A stretch of DNA of 64,000 nt from Humulus lupulus (GCF_963169125.1 NC_084795.1:130117701-130181700), one strand, 5' to 3'. Numbered from the stretch's first letter, positions 13,286 to 27,255 are shown. Notes: generated by a model not told the origin, from the sequence alone. Numbers and translations are program-made.

Positions 13286-13462
13286 TGTTATCCCCAAAAT
13301 TTGAATACGATGATGTGACGATAAAAGTGACAAGTGGTCGTGCACGGTAATGAGTGACACATATTGAGTGGCAATAAATGTATTGACCAAGGAGGGCAAA
13401 GGTCTGAGATTAATCTTCGGAGTTGTGATATTACTGGTCATGAAAATTATTTATCTGGTTTG

Positions 13463-13665
13463 GAAGTGATTTCTAACCGACCGGTAAAGATTTTTTACTG
13501 ACCAGTAAAATGTTCTGGCCGACCAGTCATTTGTTTTGGCCAACCAGTAAAATTTTCTGGCCGACCAGTGAAATACTTTTGTTGAACAGTCATTTGTTTT
13601 GGCAGACCAGTGAAATATTTTGGCTGACCAGTCATTTATTTTGCCTAACCAGAAGAGTGTTTTGA
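13463..13665. repeat. 21-bp tandem repeats in the A 5' LTR
   Basis: Units such as CGACCAGTAAAATGTTCTGGC and CGACCAGTCATTTGTTTTGGC follow each other for about nine copies with substitutions. The 21-bp period keeps frame, so the minus strand shows a chance 7-residue repeat. The position upstream of the TATA box suggests a repeated transcription-factor site, which is inference. Confidence 0.85.
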
Positions 13666-13913
13666 CCGACTAGTCTCACTCCAGGAAGCAGAGTTGGCCG
13701 ACCAGATAGATCAGAAGCTCAGCCTATAACTCTTCAGAAAAATTCAGTAACAACTTCAGCTAGAATTATTCGTAGCCACAACGGGAATCTCTCAGTTTAT
13801 CCCAAAGAAATCGCATATTATTGTATTTTAAATTTGATTATTAATTAAATATTGGTTAGAGCAACTGAATTATCCCGATTATGGAGGGACTTTGATTTGT
13901 ACATCCAAGAGCC

Positions 13914-13921
13914 TATAAATA
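13914..13921 (+). promoter_or_regulatory. TATA box of the Element A 5' LTR
   Basis: TATAAATA is followed by AAGA. The same box is present in the 3' LTR at 36521-36528. It would start the sense (gag) transcript roughly 30 bp downstream. Confidence 0.7.
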
Positions 13922-14235
13922 AAGATCTCATGGCATCATTGGGGGGATTCGGATTCAATTTTTTCTGTCTAAGCTTTTGGGGAACTCGGGAATTTTTGAG
14001 TGACTTTTTTTTTAGAGAAATCTTGTACTTTTTCATTTACGCTTAAGCAACTCAGTTGACATAGGTCCATCTGATCTTAAGTGTAGATCTATATATCACA
14101 ACTCTAAGTGGATTAGGCTATTACCAATATATTGGGGCTGAACCACTATAAAATTATCAGTGTCATATTTTCTCTTGAAGGTTTACTGTAGTTTTGATGT
14201 CAATTCGTCATTGGCCAAAATCGTGGTGAACATTT

Positions 14236-14254
14236 TAGTGCTTTCATTGAGAGC
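14236..14254 (+). promoter_or_regulatory. Element A primer-binding site
   Basis: TAGTGCTTTCATTGAGAGC sits four bases after the 5' LTR. Element C has the same site with TGG instead of TAG at the 5' end. TGG is the usual complement of a tRNA CCA tail, so A has a mutation here. The tRNA species was not assigned. Confidence 0.75.
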
Positions 14255-14707
14255 CTGAAGAGAAGAAACACACTACAATCATATCAGATGGCGCCCAAGA
14301 ATACCAATGTGGCATACAAGAAATCAAGCACATCAAAAGAGCATGTTAGATCAGAAGGTCCTGGACCTCAGAACCCTGAGATTGAGCCCACGGTGTTCCT
14401 CGAGGAAACGACTCCAGAGGTTGAACAAATCCAGGAAGCCATGGGGGCCGTCCAAGAAGAGATGATGCAATTCACTGCTCGACAAGAGTCGTTTTCTGAA
14501 GAGATGGCCAGGCAGAAGGCTGCATTTGAGCAGCAAAAACGGGAGATGGATGCCAGAAGTGAAGAGATCAGACGACGGAAGGAAGAGGTCGATCGGCGAC
14601 ACCGCGAGGCTGCACTTGCTCTGGAAGCGGCAACGCAGTTGACCCGAGCCAATGCCCAGACCACAGCAAGAGGAGCAGCCACACAGGGAGCAAAGAATAA
14701 TGATGCC

Positions 14708-16907
14708 TGTAATGCCCTGGATAGCCAAGACCACTACACTATGTGTTTATAAAGGTGCAAGACTTACTAATCAAGTCATTTAGCTAGAAACGTGTTACTG
14801 AAACTATAGTTGAACTAGGGTTTAAATAATTTGGTCTCAAAAGTTTCATTTCTTATAATCAAACATTTTTACATGGGATCCCAGAAGTAGTAAAGTTAAA
14901 AGACAGTTAACAAAATTTCAGGACTAAGTTACAGTTACTAGCCACTCTAAGGAAAAACAGATAGTTAGGCTTTTCTCGTCCTGTACCACTCCTCGGCCGT
15001 GGCGGCCAATCAATTGACTAAGTACATTCAGCCCCAAAGCTCTCCACCTCAGGACTGGTCCACTTTGTCTTTGCCTTTACCTGCACCACGTAGCACCCGT
15101 GAGCCAAGGCCCATCAAGAAAACACAATAGCAGAGCATAATCATCAAGCAAACAACCAGATAACTCATGCAATATAATCATATACTTAACATTCCAAATA
15201 TTCACGTTAATCAAGTATTCAACATACCAAGCACATCATTTCATATCAATAATCAATTCATATGTGATAACCAGGGTCAACGCCCTTAGGCCGCACCCTT
15301 TATCTATCCCACTGACTCCGGCCCGCTTAAACCGAGCTCAGTGAATACTAAGTTGTCCTCAGCTACCAGTGGCCGAGTCGTGTCCTGTGCGCAAATATTA
15401 TTTACAACCCTCAAGAACGATCCCGTCCGAGCCCTAGTGTACACCTAGTCACGGTCACAAGTTAGAACCACACCAAACTTCAATTCCAAAACCTAACCTC
15501 GGGACCAATCCCGAGCCCTCGAGAAGCCCTAATTCCACCAAACGGGGTGGTGGAATCAAACCCCGAGCCCCCGGGCAAAAACCCTAAGAAATAACCCCAA
15601 AATACCCTTCTGGGAACAGGGTAGCGCTACAAGTAGAGCCAACAGGCTCCCAAACACTCAAGCCTAGTGATGTAGCGCCCTAAGGCTAGCGCTAGTCACA
15701 GCCAGACAATTCCCAGACTTCTCCTCTTCGAACTTCCTCGAGCCAAAACCTTCCAAACCTCAACCAAACTCCAAAACAAACCTACCAACATCTATATCTC
15801 ACCCCATAAGACCCAATCATACAAAAATCAATCACATGCACCCCAAAACAAGGAAATCACCATAGTTGAGCTTAAAGCTCAAAACTCAGCAGTGCAACAA
15901 AATTCTCAGAACTTACAGCCAGAACTTCTTACCTTTGATGGATGAGCTCAACCTCGGTTATCTTCCACACTTCCTTAGCCTTCTCCTCCTCAAATCCTTA
16001 GGCTTAATTCCCTAGAATTGCCACAGAAACTTAGCTTATAAAACCAATTCAATACCAAAACCAACAACTGAATAACAACCTCAAAACCTTACCTCAAATG
16101 ATGAATAACCTCTGCTAATTCCCCAAGCCAAATCAAGGATCCTAGTGTTGAGTCTTAGCTGCCTTCTCTGAACTTTAGCTCCAAATTTCCAGAAGAATTG
16201 GTGAAGAAAAACCCAAACCGTACAAGAGAGTAGTGCCCTGTTTTCCCTTCTTTCTTTTCTCCTTCTTTTCTTTTGTCTCAATCCTTTTTTAGAGCACTAT
16301 TGCCTTCTACACATTCCACTAAGGCATAAAGCATTATAATACTTATCCTACTTTTAACTCAAATGACCAATTTGCCCTCCCATAAATCCTAAGCCATTAA
16401 CTTATTCTAAGGGCATTTTGGTCATTACTCCCAATTCCCGCTAATTCCTCGAATGTCTCTAATATTTACCGCTTACCTCCCGACACCTAACTAATTACCA
16501 ATTTTATTCCTCAATATCAAAATAGACTCCAATATATTTCCTAAATTTCCAGAAATACCCCCAGGCTCGCCCCGAGCTGGGTATAAATCCTCGTCGTGAC
16601 TTTTTCGCTAAACCGTTCATTAGGATCTCCTCGAGTCACAAGCTACAAAAATATCAACATAATAATGTGGTCTCAACAATTTCTCACAGTTATTTACATT
16701 TATGCCCTCAACGGGCCAAAATTACGAATATGCCCTTCTAACCTAATTAGGGCCTACATGCATACTAATACACATAGTCATGCTTCACAGATATCCAAAT
16801 AATCATATAACATGCTTTTAATTATTAAATCACATATAATCCAGTTATGCCTTCTCGACACACTAATCAAGGCCCTTAAGCCTTATTAGTAAATTTGGGT
16901 CGTTACA
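14708..16907 (-). repeat. Element B 3' LTR
   Basis: It spans TGTAATGCCC to GGGTCGTTACA and pairs with the right LTR. Relative to that copy it lacks about 100 bp near 15400 (the stretch at 24918-25070 of the other LTR) and a shorter piece near 15630. It includes the shared phrase CACGTAGCACCCGTGAGCC (about 15087-15105). Confidence 0.9.
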
Positions 16908-16922
16908 ACTATCCCCTCCTAA
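16908..16922 (-). promoter_or_regulatory. Element B polypurine tract
   Basis: On the minus strand, TAGGAGGGGATAGT ends directly at the 3' LTR. This is the expected position and composition for the plus-strand DNA primer. Confidence 0.75.
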
Positions 16923-16943
16923 TAAGAATTTCATCCTCGAAAT

Positions 16944-19900
16944 TTACCTGAACAACTCAGGATACTGATCCCGCATCGGTGACTCAAGCTCCCAGGTTGC
17001 CTCCTTGTCCCTACTATTCCTCCACAACACCTTAACAAGAGGAATCATCGTATTCTGTAGTACTTCATCCTTTCGATCCAAAATCTGAACCGATTGCTCC
17101 TCATAAGCTAAATCTGTCTGCAATTCCAAGCTTCATACCTCAACACATGTGTTGCTTCCAAGACGTACTCCCGGAGCATAGAAACATGGAATACGTCATG
17201 AACTCCTGACAACGATAGTGGCAAGGCTAACCTGTAAGCCACCTAACCAATCCTTTCCAGGATCTCAAAAGGTCTGATGAACCTAGGGCTTAGCTTGCCC
17301 TTCTTCTCGAACCTCCTCACCCCTTGCAATGGTGAAAATTGAAGAAATACGTGGTCCCCAACCTGGAACTCCATGTCCCTATGCTTGGGATCAGCGTAGC
17401 TCTTCTGTTTGCTCTGTGAGGTGAGCATCCTAGCTCAGATCTTCTCTATAGCTTCATTTGTCCTCTGGACCATATCTGGCCCCAAATACTTCCTCTCACC
17501 CATCTCATCCCAATGAATGGGTGATCTACACTTCCTCCCATACAGCATCTCATAGGGAGCCACTCCAATCGTCGATTGGTAATTATTGTTATATGAAAAT
17601 TTAATCAACGGGAGATACTTACTCCATGATCCCTCAAAGTCGATCACACACGCTCTGAGCATATCCTCCAATACCTGAATCGTCCTCTCAGACTGTCCAT
17701 CAGTTTGAGGATGAAAGGTTGTGCTAAACTTCAACAGAGTTTCCATAGCCTTCTGCAAACTACCCCAAAACTTGGAGGTAAAGATAGGATCCCGGTCTGA
17801 CACTATAGACTTAGGAACCCCATGGAGACATACGATCTACCTCACATACAATTCTGCATACTGATCCACAGTATATGTCGACCTCACTGGAAGAAAATGG
17901 GCTGACTTGGTGTATCTATCCACTATCACCCACATCGAGTCATGAAATCCTACTGTTCTGGGTAAACCTCCCACAAAATCCATCGTAACATCCTCCAATT
18001 TCCACTTGGGAATACCGAAAGGCTGAAGCAACCCTGCTGGTCGCTGATGCTCAGCTTTCCCTTCTAATAGGTTAAACATCTGGCTACATACTCTACCACA
18101 TCTTTCTTCATCCCGGGCCACCAATACAACGTCTGTAGATCTTGGTACATCTTCGTGGTACCCGAATGAAGTGAGTACGGCGTCGTATGTGACTCATCCT
18201 ATATCTCTTGTTGAATCCCCTCATCAGCTGGAACACAAATCTACCCTTGATACTGAAGCATACCAACCTCAGAAATAGAATAGTCATTAGCTACTCTCGC
18301 TAAGGCATTCTCTCTAATCTCCTATAACTAAGCGTCTACCAATTTCCCTTCTTTAATTCGCTCTAGCAGGGTCGAATGCAGAGTAATATTGGCCAACCAG
18401 CCCACCACCAATTCTGTCCCTGCTCTGACCATCTCATCAGCTAACTCTCTCGAGATTTGGGTGGAACTATACAACTGACCTGGGCCTCTCCGGCTCAACG
18501 CATCCGCCACTACATTAGCTTTCCCCAGATGGTAAAGAATATCGCAATCATAGTCTTTCACCAACTCTAGCCAACGTCTCTGCCTCATGTTCAGGTCCAT
18601 CTGTGTGAAGAAGTACTTTAAGCTCTTGTGATCGGTGTATATCTTGCACTTCTCTCCGTACAGATAATGTCACCAAACCTTCAGTGTGAATACCACCGCT
18701 ACTAACTCCAAATCATGGGTAGGATACCGCTGCCCATACTCCTTCAGCTACCGTGATGCATAAGCTATGACCTTCTCGTTCTGCATCAACACACAGCCTA
18801 AACCCAACCTCGATGCATCGCAGTAGACAAAAAACTTCCCTTCCCCCGAAGGAAGACTCAACACAGGCGCGGTAATAAGTTGTCGCTTCAACTCTTGGAA
18901 ACTACTCTCACACTTGTCTGACCAGATAAACTTCAAATTCTTCCGTGTCAATTCGGTCATTGGTGCCACTATCTTCGAGAAGCCTTCCACAAATCGTCTG
19001 TAGTGACCCACTAGAACAAGAAAACTCCGCACCTCTGAGGCGTTCCTTGGCCTCGGCCAATCCCTAACTGCCTCCACCTTAGATGGGTCCACCTTAATCC
19101 CGTCTACACTAACAATATGTCCAAGGAATGTCACTTCCGATAACCAAAATTCACATTTCTTAAACTTGGTGTACAACTGATGCTCCCTCAACCTCTGCAA
19201 AACCTGTCGAAGATGAATCTCATGCTCTGCCTCTGAACTGAAGTACACTAAGATGTCGTCGATGAAGACAATAACGAACTGATCCAGAAAGTCCTTGAAC
19301 ACTCTGTTCATTAGGTCCATAAAGTCTGCTGGGGCATTGGTCAAACCAAATGACATGACCAGAAACTCATAGTTCCCATACCTTATTCGAAAGGCCGTCT
19401 TCGGTATGTCCTCATCCTTGATCCTCAGCTGGTGAAATCAGATCGAAGATCAATCTTCAAGAACATTGTCTTACCCTATAGCTAATCAAACAAGTCATCA
19501 ATCCTTGGTAGGGGATACTTATTGATAGTCAACTTGTTCAATTCCCGGTAGTCTATACACATCCTCAATGTCCTATCCTTCTTCTTCACAAACAAAACTG
19601 GAGCACCCCATGGCGAGTAGTTAGGCCTGATGAACCCTAAATCCAGAAGCTCCTGTAGTTGTTTCTTCAATTCCTTCAGTTCTGCCGATGCCATTCTATA
19701 TGGTGCCCTTGACACTGGCTCGTCCCTGGCACCAACTCAATGACAAACTGAATCTCCCTACGCGGCGGCGACCCAGGTAAGTCCTCAGGAAACACATCCA
19801 ATAACTCGCAAACCATTCTCGTCTCCTCCGGTCTTGTTGGCGGAACCCTAGTGGTATCCACCACACTAGTCAGAAAACCCATACATCCTCCTTGTAGCAG

Positions 19901-20329
19901 ATCTCTCGCTCTCAACGCCGATATCATGGGTACGTAGGGTCCATGCACCACTCCCACAAAGACAAAGGGGTCCTCGCCCTCCGGATCAAAGGTCACCATC
20001 TTCTTCCTATAGTCAATAGTAGCTCCATATCTAACCATCCAATCCATGCCTAAAATCATATCAAAGTCCTCCATACTCAACTCAATCAAGTCCACAGACA
20101 ACTCCCTACCATCAATCATCACTAGCAGTGCTCTAATCCACCTCCTAGAAACTACCAATTCTCTTGTAGGAAAAATAGTCCCAAACCCCGAAGTATAATA
20201 CTCACTAGGTCTACACAGTCTATCAATTACCTTACTAGAAACAAACAAATTTGTAGCACCAGAGTCAATCAATACAGTAAAAGGAAAGCCAGCGCTAGAA
20301 AGCTGACCTGTCACTACCGAGGGACTAGC
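16944..20329 (-). pseudogene. pol: Element B pol (protease, RT, RNase H, integrase, chromodomain), broken
   Basis: Pol copies the element's RNA into DNA and inserts it. In order on the minus strand: aspartic protease with DSGATNLFVS (from about 20266) and LGMDWM; reverse transcriptase with [11 protein letters not shown] (about 19515) and the catalytic FIDDILVYF (about 19255-19275); RNase H with [13 protein letters not shown] and, further on, [16 protein letters not shown] (about 18505-18555); integrase with the D-D-E core (MDFVGGLP, IVSDRDPIFTSKFW, HPQTDGQSERTIQ); and a chromodomain-like tail (16944-17129). The frame shifts at least four times, and there are stops such as the two TAG codons just after RIDDLFD. 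No intact enzyme can be made. Confidence 0.9.
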
Positions 20330-21477
20330 CTCGGCCTCTGCCTGCGTCAGGGTGAACACTCGAGCTAGAGTCAAGTTGTCCACCTTCCCTGCATCTCCCT
20401 TCTTCACTGTCGGGCAGTCTTTCTTGAGGTGTCCCACCACCCCGCACACATAACATGCCTTAGCTTGACACTCACCCGGATGGCGTCTTCTGCACCTCGT
20501 GCACTCAGGATAGGTCCTCCATGAATCACCGCCTCCCTGACGGCCACCCTGGGTACCTCGACCCCTCCTATCAAGACTGGAGCCAGTCGAAGTATCGGGG
20601 TTCTTTCTCTTCAAATCACTGGGGCCTCCGCCCCTACCAGAACCAGAATATGGAGGCATCGCCCTGCGGCCCTCCCGCCTTGCTGCACTCTCTCTCCATA
20701 TCTTATTATCCGCTTCCTCAGCGGTAAGAGCCTTCTCTACAGCCTGGGCATAAGTTGTCCCCCCAGGAACTGTTGTAATCCTCACATCTCGGGCTATCAT
20801 AGCATTAAGCCCTCTGATAAATCTGTCTTGCCTAGCTGCATCAGTAGGCACAAGATATGGTGCGAACTTCGCAAGTCTGTCAAACTTCAGGGCATATTCT
20901 GTAACTGTCATGCTGCCATGAACCAACCACACAAACTCATTTACTTTCGCTGCCCTGATGGCAACATTATAGTACTTCTGACTGAATAAGTCCTTGAATC
21001 CTTCCCAAGTCAAAGCAGTAACATCTCTAGTCTATGATGCCACTTCCCACCAGATACGGGCATCCTCTCTCAACATATATGTGGCACAGGCCACACTGTC
21101 ATGTCCCTCTACCCTCATGAAATCTAGGATAGTAGTAATCATGGTCATCCATTGTTCGGCCTTCAGTGGATCAGGTCCTCCCTCCAAATTGGGGGCTGCT
21201 GTTTCCTGAACCGCTCATACAATGGCTCCCACCTGTTAACAACCTCCACTAGTTGTACAACTGGTACCACTACAGGTGGCACAATAGGAGCAGCACTCCT
21301 TGATGGAGCTTGCTGTCGCAGAATGCGAATCTGCTCATCCTGGCTCTGTAGCCGTGCTTGCATATCAGCCATAAGTTGCTGCCAGTTCTCAGGGACTGGC
21401 AGAGGGGTCTAGCCCTGGCCATCATCTCTAGTCTCAGACCTGGTGCCTGCTATTCGTGTAGATTTTCTTGGACGCAT
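20330..21477 (-). pseudogene. gag: Element B gag, broken
   Basis: The ATG at 21477-21475 opens MRPRKSTRIAGTRSE. The frame runs to a stop near 21411, resumes in frame, and shifts before 21013. The gag core (MTWEGFKDLFSQKYY, about 21013) and two zinc-knuckle-like motifs follow: CTRCRRRHPGEC and CYVCGVVGHLKKDC (about 20414-20455), which bind RNA in the particle. Frame changes and a nonsense codon make it a pseudogene. Confidence 0.85.
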
Positions 21478-21860
21478 AATTATCCAAGTCAATCTACAAT
21501 CAACGACTCAGTGGTCAAACTATGATGACAGGGTAATAATCCTTCCATGATCCACCATTAGAACTCAAACATTCACAAACAATCAAAATATAATAGTTTA
21601 TCCAAGTATTCGAATATTTTCATTCACATGCATAGCAATGCTAATAAGCACGCCTCAATATCATCACACAATAGTCAAGGGCCAGGCCCTATCAGTATCA
21701 TATGCTCCCTATTGATCAAACAAATATCAACAATCATATTCCATTCTAATCATTTAAGCATGTAATCATGTATACACAGTTACCAAACCCTGAGTCAAGA
21801 TTGTCTTTCGCAGCGAATGTACATGTCCAGCCAGTCTTCAGGAACCCTTAAACCTAGGAC

Positions 21861-21872
21861 GCTCTGATACCA
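21861..21872 (-). promoter_or_regulatory. Element B primer-binding site (initiator Met tRNA)
   Basis: The minus strand reads TGGTATCAGAGC three bases from the 5' LTR. This is the standard plant retrotransposon complement to the 3' end of initiator methionine tRNA. Confidence 0.9.
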
Positions 21873-21875
21873 AGT

Positions 21876-24800
21876 TGTAACGCCCTAGATAGCCAAGACC
21901 GCTACAGTGTGTGTTTATAAATGTGCAAGACTTGCTAATCAAGTCATTTAGCTAGAAACGTGTTACTGAAACTACAGTTGAACTAGGGTTAAAATACTTT
22001 GGTCTCAAAAGTTTCATTTCTTATAATCAAACATTTTTACATGGGATCCCATAAGTAGTAAAGTTAAAAGACAGTTTACAAAATTTCAGGATTAAGTTAC
22101 AGTTACTAGCCACTCTAAGGCAAAATAGACAGTTAGGCTTTTTTCATCCTGTACCACTCCTCGGCCGTGGCGGCCGATCAGCTGACTGTGTACATTCAGC
22201 CCCAAAGCTCTCCATCTCAGGACTGGTCCACTTTGCCTTTTCCTTTACCTGCACCACGTAGCACCCGTGAGCCAAGGCCCAGAAAGAAAACACAATAGCA
22301 GAGCATAATCATCAAGCAAACAACCAGATAACTCATGCAGTATAATCATATACTTAACATTCCAAATATTCACGTTAATCAAGTATTCAACATACCAAGC
22401 ACATCATTTCATATCAATAATCAATTCACATGTGATAACCAGGGTCAACGCCCTTAGGCCACACCCTTTATCTATCCCACTGACTCCGGCCCGCTTAAAC
22501 CGAGCTCAGTGAATTTTAAGCTGTCCTCAGCTACCAGTGGCAGAGCCGCACTGTAACGCCCTGGATAACCAAGACTGTTACACTGTGCGTTTGAAATAGT
22601 GCGAGACTTGCTAATCAAGTCATTTTGTTAAAAATGTGAATCTAATGATACAAACAGGTTAGGTTTAAAAGATTTTGGTTATAAACGAATCATTTTCATT
22701 AAAATACATGTTTGGAACATGGGATCCCAAATTAAGGTTTAAATAACGTAATTACAGAATTTCTAAAGCTTATAAATAACCAAGCCACTCTAATGGCAAA
22801 TACACGTTTTAGGTTCTCGTTCCTATACAAACCCTCGACCGTGGGGGCCGAGCAGGTGACAATGTACACCTTGCCCCCAGAGCTCTCCAACCCATGGTCA
22901 ACTTGCCTTACCCTTGCCCTTACCTACACCACGTAGCACCCGTGAGCCAATGCCCAGCAAGAAAACATAACATTTAAAACACAACCACTAATAATATTCA
23001 ATTATTTCACAAGACATAACCAGGTACTCAACAGAACACAAAATTCACCCATTCAACGATAATATTCAACTAAACAACAAATCATAATCATCATAATAAT
23101 TGCACTCAAATCACCAGATGGTTAGGGCCGACAACTTAGGTCGCACCCTCTGTTTAACACACTGACTCCGACCCGCTTAAACCGAGCTCAGTGCATAATA
23201 AGCTGTCCCCGGCTACCAGTGGCCGAGCCGCGCTCTGTGCGCAAGTGTAAACACCGGCGCTCTTAGGCCGCACATTTACTATTTACATGGCGTGATACCA
23301 TCCGTTTATAATTCACATGGCATAATACCATCCTCTTTAAAGAGCATACAAAATAGGGAACCCTTAGTCCCAATATAAATTCCACAACCGGGTGCAGTTT
23401 TCTTACCTTTAATTCCATGTGCTTTAATTTGGAGAGACGACCCCCGAGCATGATCCTACCCCTTGCCCAAGCGTACACCTAGTCACAACCGTGATAAGGG
23501 ATTCCATCAATAATTGCATAAGGGATTTCAGATAGAATTCTAGCCTCCGGGACATCAAATTCCACCAAACACGGTAGTGGGATCGATCCCGAGCACCAAA
23601 GGTTAGGTTCTCACGCTTAAAAACTCCAAATGGCCACAAATTCCCTTAAGGGCCGCAGGCCGCCCCCTAAAACAGAGGCTAGGCCTCTCTAACCACAGAC
23701 ACGCACCGCGGCCCTACCCCTGTGGCGTCGCGGCGCTCCCTCATCTCAGAGCCCTTCTGGCTCCTCCTTGCTCCGAAGGGCCGCGACACTCTAGAACAGA
23801 GCCGCAGCCCAGCCCCGCGAACCCAGAAAAACCACCATTTTTAATATTCAAACCTCACCCAAATCCATCCTAGATCATCCCAATAACATAACTCAACTAT
23901 CACAACTCTCTAACATGCTTCCAGCAGCAAAACCCAGCAGAAATCTAGTCTAGAAACCCATCAAAAAAACATTTAAATCTTTTGAACCCACACACACTCA
24001 AGAACACTCAAACCAGCCACAAAACACCAGAATTCAAACATGAAATCATAATTTTGAACTTACCTTCACTGCAGAACGAATTCTCCAAGCTATTTCTGGG
24101 CTAACTCCCAAGTTCCCAGCTTTAATTCAATCTTCAATTTCAAAACCCACAAGTCTCTTAAAATTCAACCAAAGTCACAGAATTCTAACCACCATACATA
24201 AAACTTACAACTTACCTTAGATTCTAGTTAGTTTCCCCAGCTTCCACTGAGTTAATCCTCGAAATCCTCGGCTCAAATCACTGAATTCTAGCCAAATCCC
24301 CTTCGGTTTCACTGAGTTTCTTGAGAGAAAAGGAGAGAGGGAGAGAAGAGTCGGTTTAGCTTTGTTCCACTGCATTTTAAAATTTATTTAGTCTATCCTT
24401 AGGTGCTTAATTCTATCCCGAGGCTCGGGGTACCGAAAACGTCCCCGAGGGCAAAATGGTAAAATTTCCTCAATATTCTCGCCAAGGCTTCCTAACCTCA
24501 GATATATCTCCAATTATTTATTTCCATAACCCGATAGCCCAAATAATCATCTAATACCCGAAATACCCCTTGACTTGCCCCAAGTCAAGCACCGGGTCCC
24601 GTTGTGACTTTCCCGCTACTTTCTCCCTAGGATCGCCTCGTCCTGAAAGCTGCAAACACATATATCCACATAATAATGTGGTCTTAACAGTTTATCACAA
24701 AATCACATTTATGCCCTAACGGCCAAAATTTCAATTATGCCCTTACAACCAAACAGGGCCCGCATGCTTATCCAATACTCATAAACATGCATTTCACATA

Positions 24801-26606
24801 TTCATGCATAACACACTCCATTAGTTCACATAACTTCCAATTATGCCCTCCCGGCACACTAATCAAGGCCCTTAAGCCTTATTAGTAATTTAGGGTCGTT
24901 ACACGCGCCCTGTGCGCAAATATTATTTACGGCACTCTTAGGCCATTTATCACATGTCCCATGGCATGATACCATCTATGACATCATACAGATATAGGGA
25001 GCTCTTAGTCCCAACACAATCACATAACCGGGTGCAGTTTTCTTACCTTTAGATTCTGATAGCTTGTTCAATTCAACCCTCAAGCACGATCCTGTCCGAG
25101 CCCTAGCATACACCTAGTCGCGGTCACAAGTTAGAACCACACCAAACTTCAATTCCAAAACCTAACCTCGGGACCAATCTTGAGCCCTCGGGAAGCCCTA
25201 ATTCCACCAAACGGGGTGGTGGAATCAAACCCCGAGCCCCCAGGAAAAATCCCTAAGAAATAACCCCAAAATACCCTTCTGGGAACAGGGTAGCGCTACA
25301 GTGCCCCAAAGTGGGTGCTACAAGCAGAGCCAACAGGCTCCCAAATACTCAAGCCTAACGTTGTAGCGCCCTAAGGATAGCGCTAGTCACAGCCAGACAA
25401 TTCCCAGACTTCTCCTCTTCGAACTTCCTCGAGCCAAAACCTTCCAAAATCCTTCCAAACCTCAACCAAACTCCAAAACAAACCTACCAACATCTATATC
25501 TCACCCCATAAGACCCAATCATACAAAACTCAATCACATGCACCCCAAAACAAAGAAATCACCATAGTTGAGCTTAAAGCTCAAAACTCAGCAGTGCAAC
25601 AGAAATCTCAGAACTTAAAGCCAAAACTTCTTACCTTTGATGGATGAGCTCAACCTAGGTTATCTTCCACACTTCCTTAGCCTTCACCTCCTCAAATCCT
25701 TAGGCTTAATTCTCTAGAATTCCCATAGAAACTCAGCTTAGAAAACCAATTCAATACCAAAACCAAAACCAACAACTGAATAACAACCTCAAATGATGAA
25801 TAACCTCTGCTAATTCCCCAAGCCAAATCAAGGATCCTAGTGTTGAGTCTTAGCCTAAGACTTCTCCGAACTTTAGCTCCAAATTTCCAGAAGAATTGGT
25901 GAAGAAAAACCCAAACTGTACAAGAGAGTAGTGCCTTATTTTCCCTTCTTTCTTTTTTCCTTCTTTTCTTTTGTCTCAATCCTTTTTCATACCTCTACTG
26001 CCTTCTACACATTCCACTAAGGCATAAAGCATTATAATACTTATCCCTTCTTTTAACTCAAATGACCAATTTGCCCTCCCATAAATCCTAAGCCATTAAC
26101 TCATTCTAAGGGCATTTTAGTCATTACGCCCAATTCCCGCTAATTCCTCGAATGTCTCTAATATTTATCGCTTACCTCCTGACACCTAACTAATTACCAA
26201 TTTTATTCCTCAATATCAAAATAGACTCCAATATATTTCCTATATTCCCAGAAATACCCCCAAGCTCGCCCCGAGCCGGGTATAAATCTCCGTCGTGACT
26301 TTTTCGCTAAATCGTTCATTAGGATCGCCTCGATTTACAAGCTACAAATATATCCACATAGTAATGTGGTCTCAATAATTTATCACAATTATTTACATTT
26401 ATGCCCTCAACGGGCCAAAATTATGAATATGCTCTTCTAACCTAATTAGGGCCTACATGCATACTAATACACATAGTCATGCTTCACAGATATCCAAATA
26501 TTCATATAACATGCTTTTAATTATTAAATCACATATAATTCAGTTATGCCTTCTCGACACACTAATCAAGGCCCTTAAGCTTTATTAGTAAATTTGGGTT
26601 GTTACA
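21876..26606 (-). repeat. Element B 5' LTR, split by a solo LTR
   Basis: The LTR parts are 21876-22551 and 24904-26606. They start TGTAACGCCCTAG and end GGGTTGTTACA. Joined, they are about 2.4 kb and align with the left LTR throughout, apart from the indels noted there. Confidence 0.9.
22552..24903 (-). mobile_element. Solo LTR (2352 bp) nested in Element B's 5' LTR
   Basis: It begins TGTAACGCCCTGG and ends GGGTCGTTACA. The target copies are CGCAC (22547-22551) and CGCGC (24904-24908), differing at one base. It resembles the LTR at the left edge of the window (shared GGCTCGGGGTACC block). It contains no gag or pol. It is the innermost level of a three-deep nest: A, then B, then this. Confidence 0.85.
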
Positions 26607-27255
26607 ATGCCAATCGGAGAACCGCTAACAGAGCCGATTCTCGAGGCCCAGATAGAAGTAGGAGTAATCCTCCTGGTCGGGAGGATGATGGGATCCGCTC
26701 CAGAACTGCTTCGACACAAAGGGAGAACTCTAGAACTCCCTCCAAGAGCCACTGGTCAGAAACTTTTAGGTCAGGAAGTCACCAGTCGGGTAGTAAAAAG
26801 ACTCCTCCCAGGCAGGATCAGACCAGAGCTCCTCGTGATAAAGGAACTTCACAGTTCAAAGATGGACATGGTCGTGATGAGGCTGATAGTCATCACACCG
26901 ACTGGTCAAAGGAATAAGATGGCAACAACCAATAAGGAGGAAAAGACTGCTCGACATGTACAGGGATGCCACCACTACATCCTGACCAGCAGCGCAGTGG
27001 GAGAGAGCAAGTCCTGCGTGGTAAGTCTTCTGAAAAAAGTCGGAGCACAGTGTTTGATCGCCTAGGAGGACGCACTTCCCGGAAAGATCTAAGGGATGTT
27101 ATCAGAGACAAGAGGAGGACCGTCCTGGTCGAAGGGCAAAATCTGAACCACCCTGCTAGCCAAGTAGAAATACTTGACGGCGGTGCACCAGATGAAAATG
27201 CTCGACCAGGCGATCACGATCTTGGCACCTCGTCAGTTGCACCAGCCATCCAAGC

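Larger units (their letters stand above)
13286..14232 (+). repeat. Element A 5' LTR
   Basis: The LTR has TG...CA termini and pairs with 35894-36838. A TATA box, TATAAATA, lies at 13914-13921 after GAGCC. The upstream half holds a 21-bp tandem repeat (about 13463-13665) that probably belongs to the U3 enhancer region. Confidence 0.9.
14708..26606 (-). mobile_element. Element B: Tekay-clade chromovirus (Ty3/gypsy), nested in Element A gag
   Basis: The flanking duplication ATGCC is perfect (14703-14707 and 26607-26611). The element reads on the minus strand: 5' LTR 21876-26606 (with a nested solo LTR), primer-binding site, gag, protease, reverse transcriptase, RNase H, integrase, chromodomain-like end, polypurine tract, and 3' LTR 14708-16907. 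Removing the nested solo LTR gives about 9.5 kb. The C-terminal motif IPLVKVLW...WELE...YPELF after integrase and the initiator-Met primer site are typical of Tekay/Del chromoviruses. Many frameshifts and stops show that it is dead. Confidence 0.92.

Noticed and set aside
14288..14752. Independent gene of 154 residues
   Set aside because: The last residues are translated from Element B's LTR; the true continuation is Element A gag after 26611.
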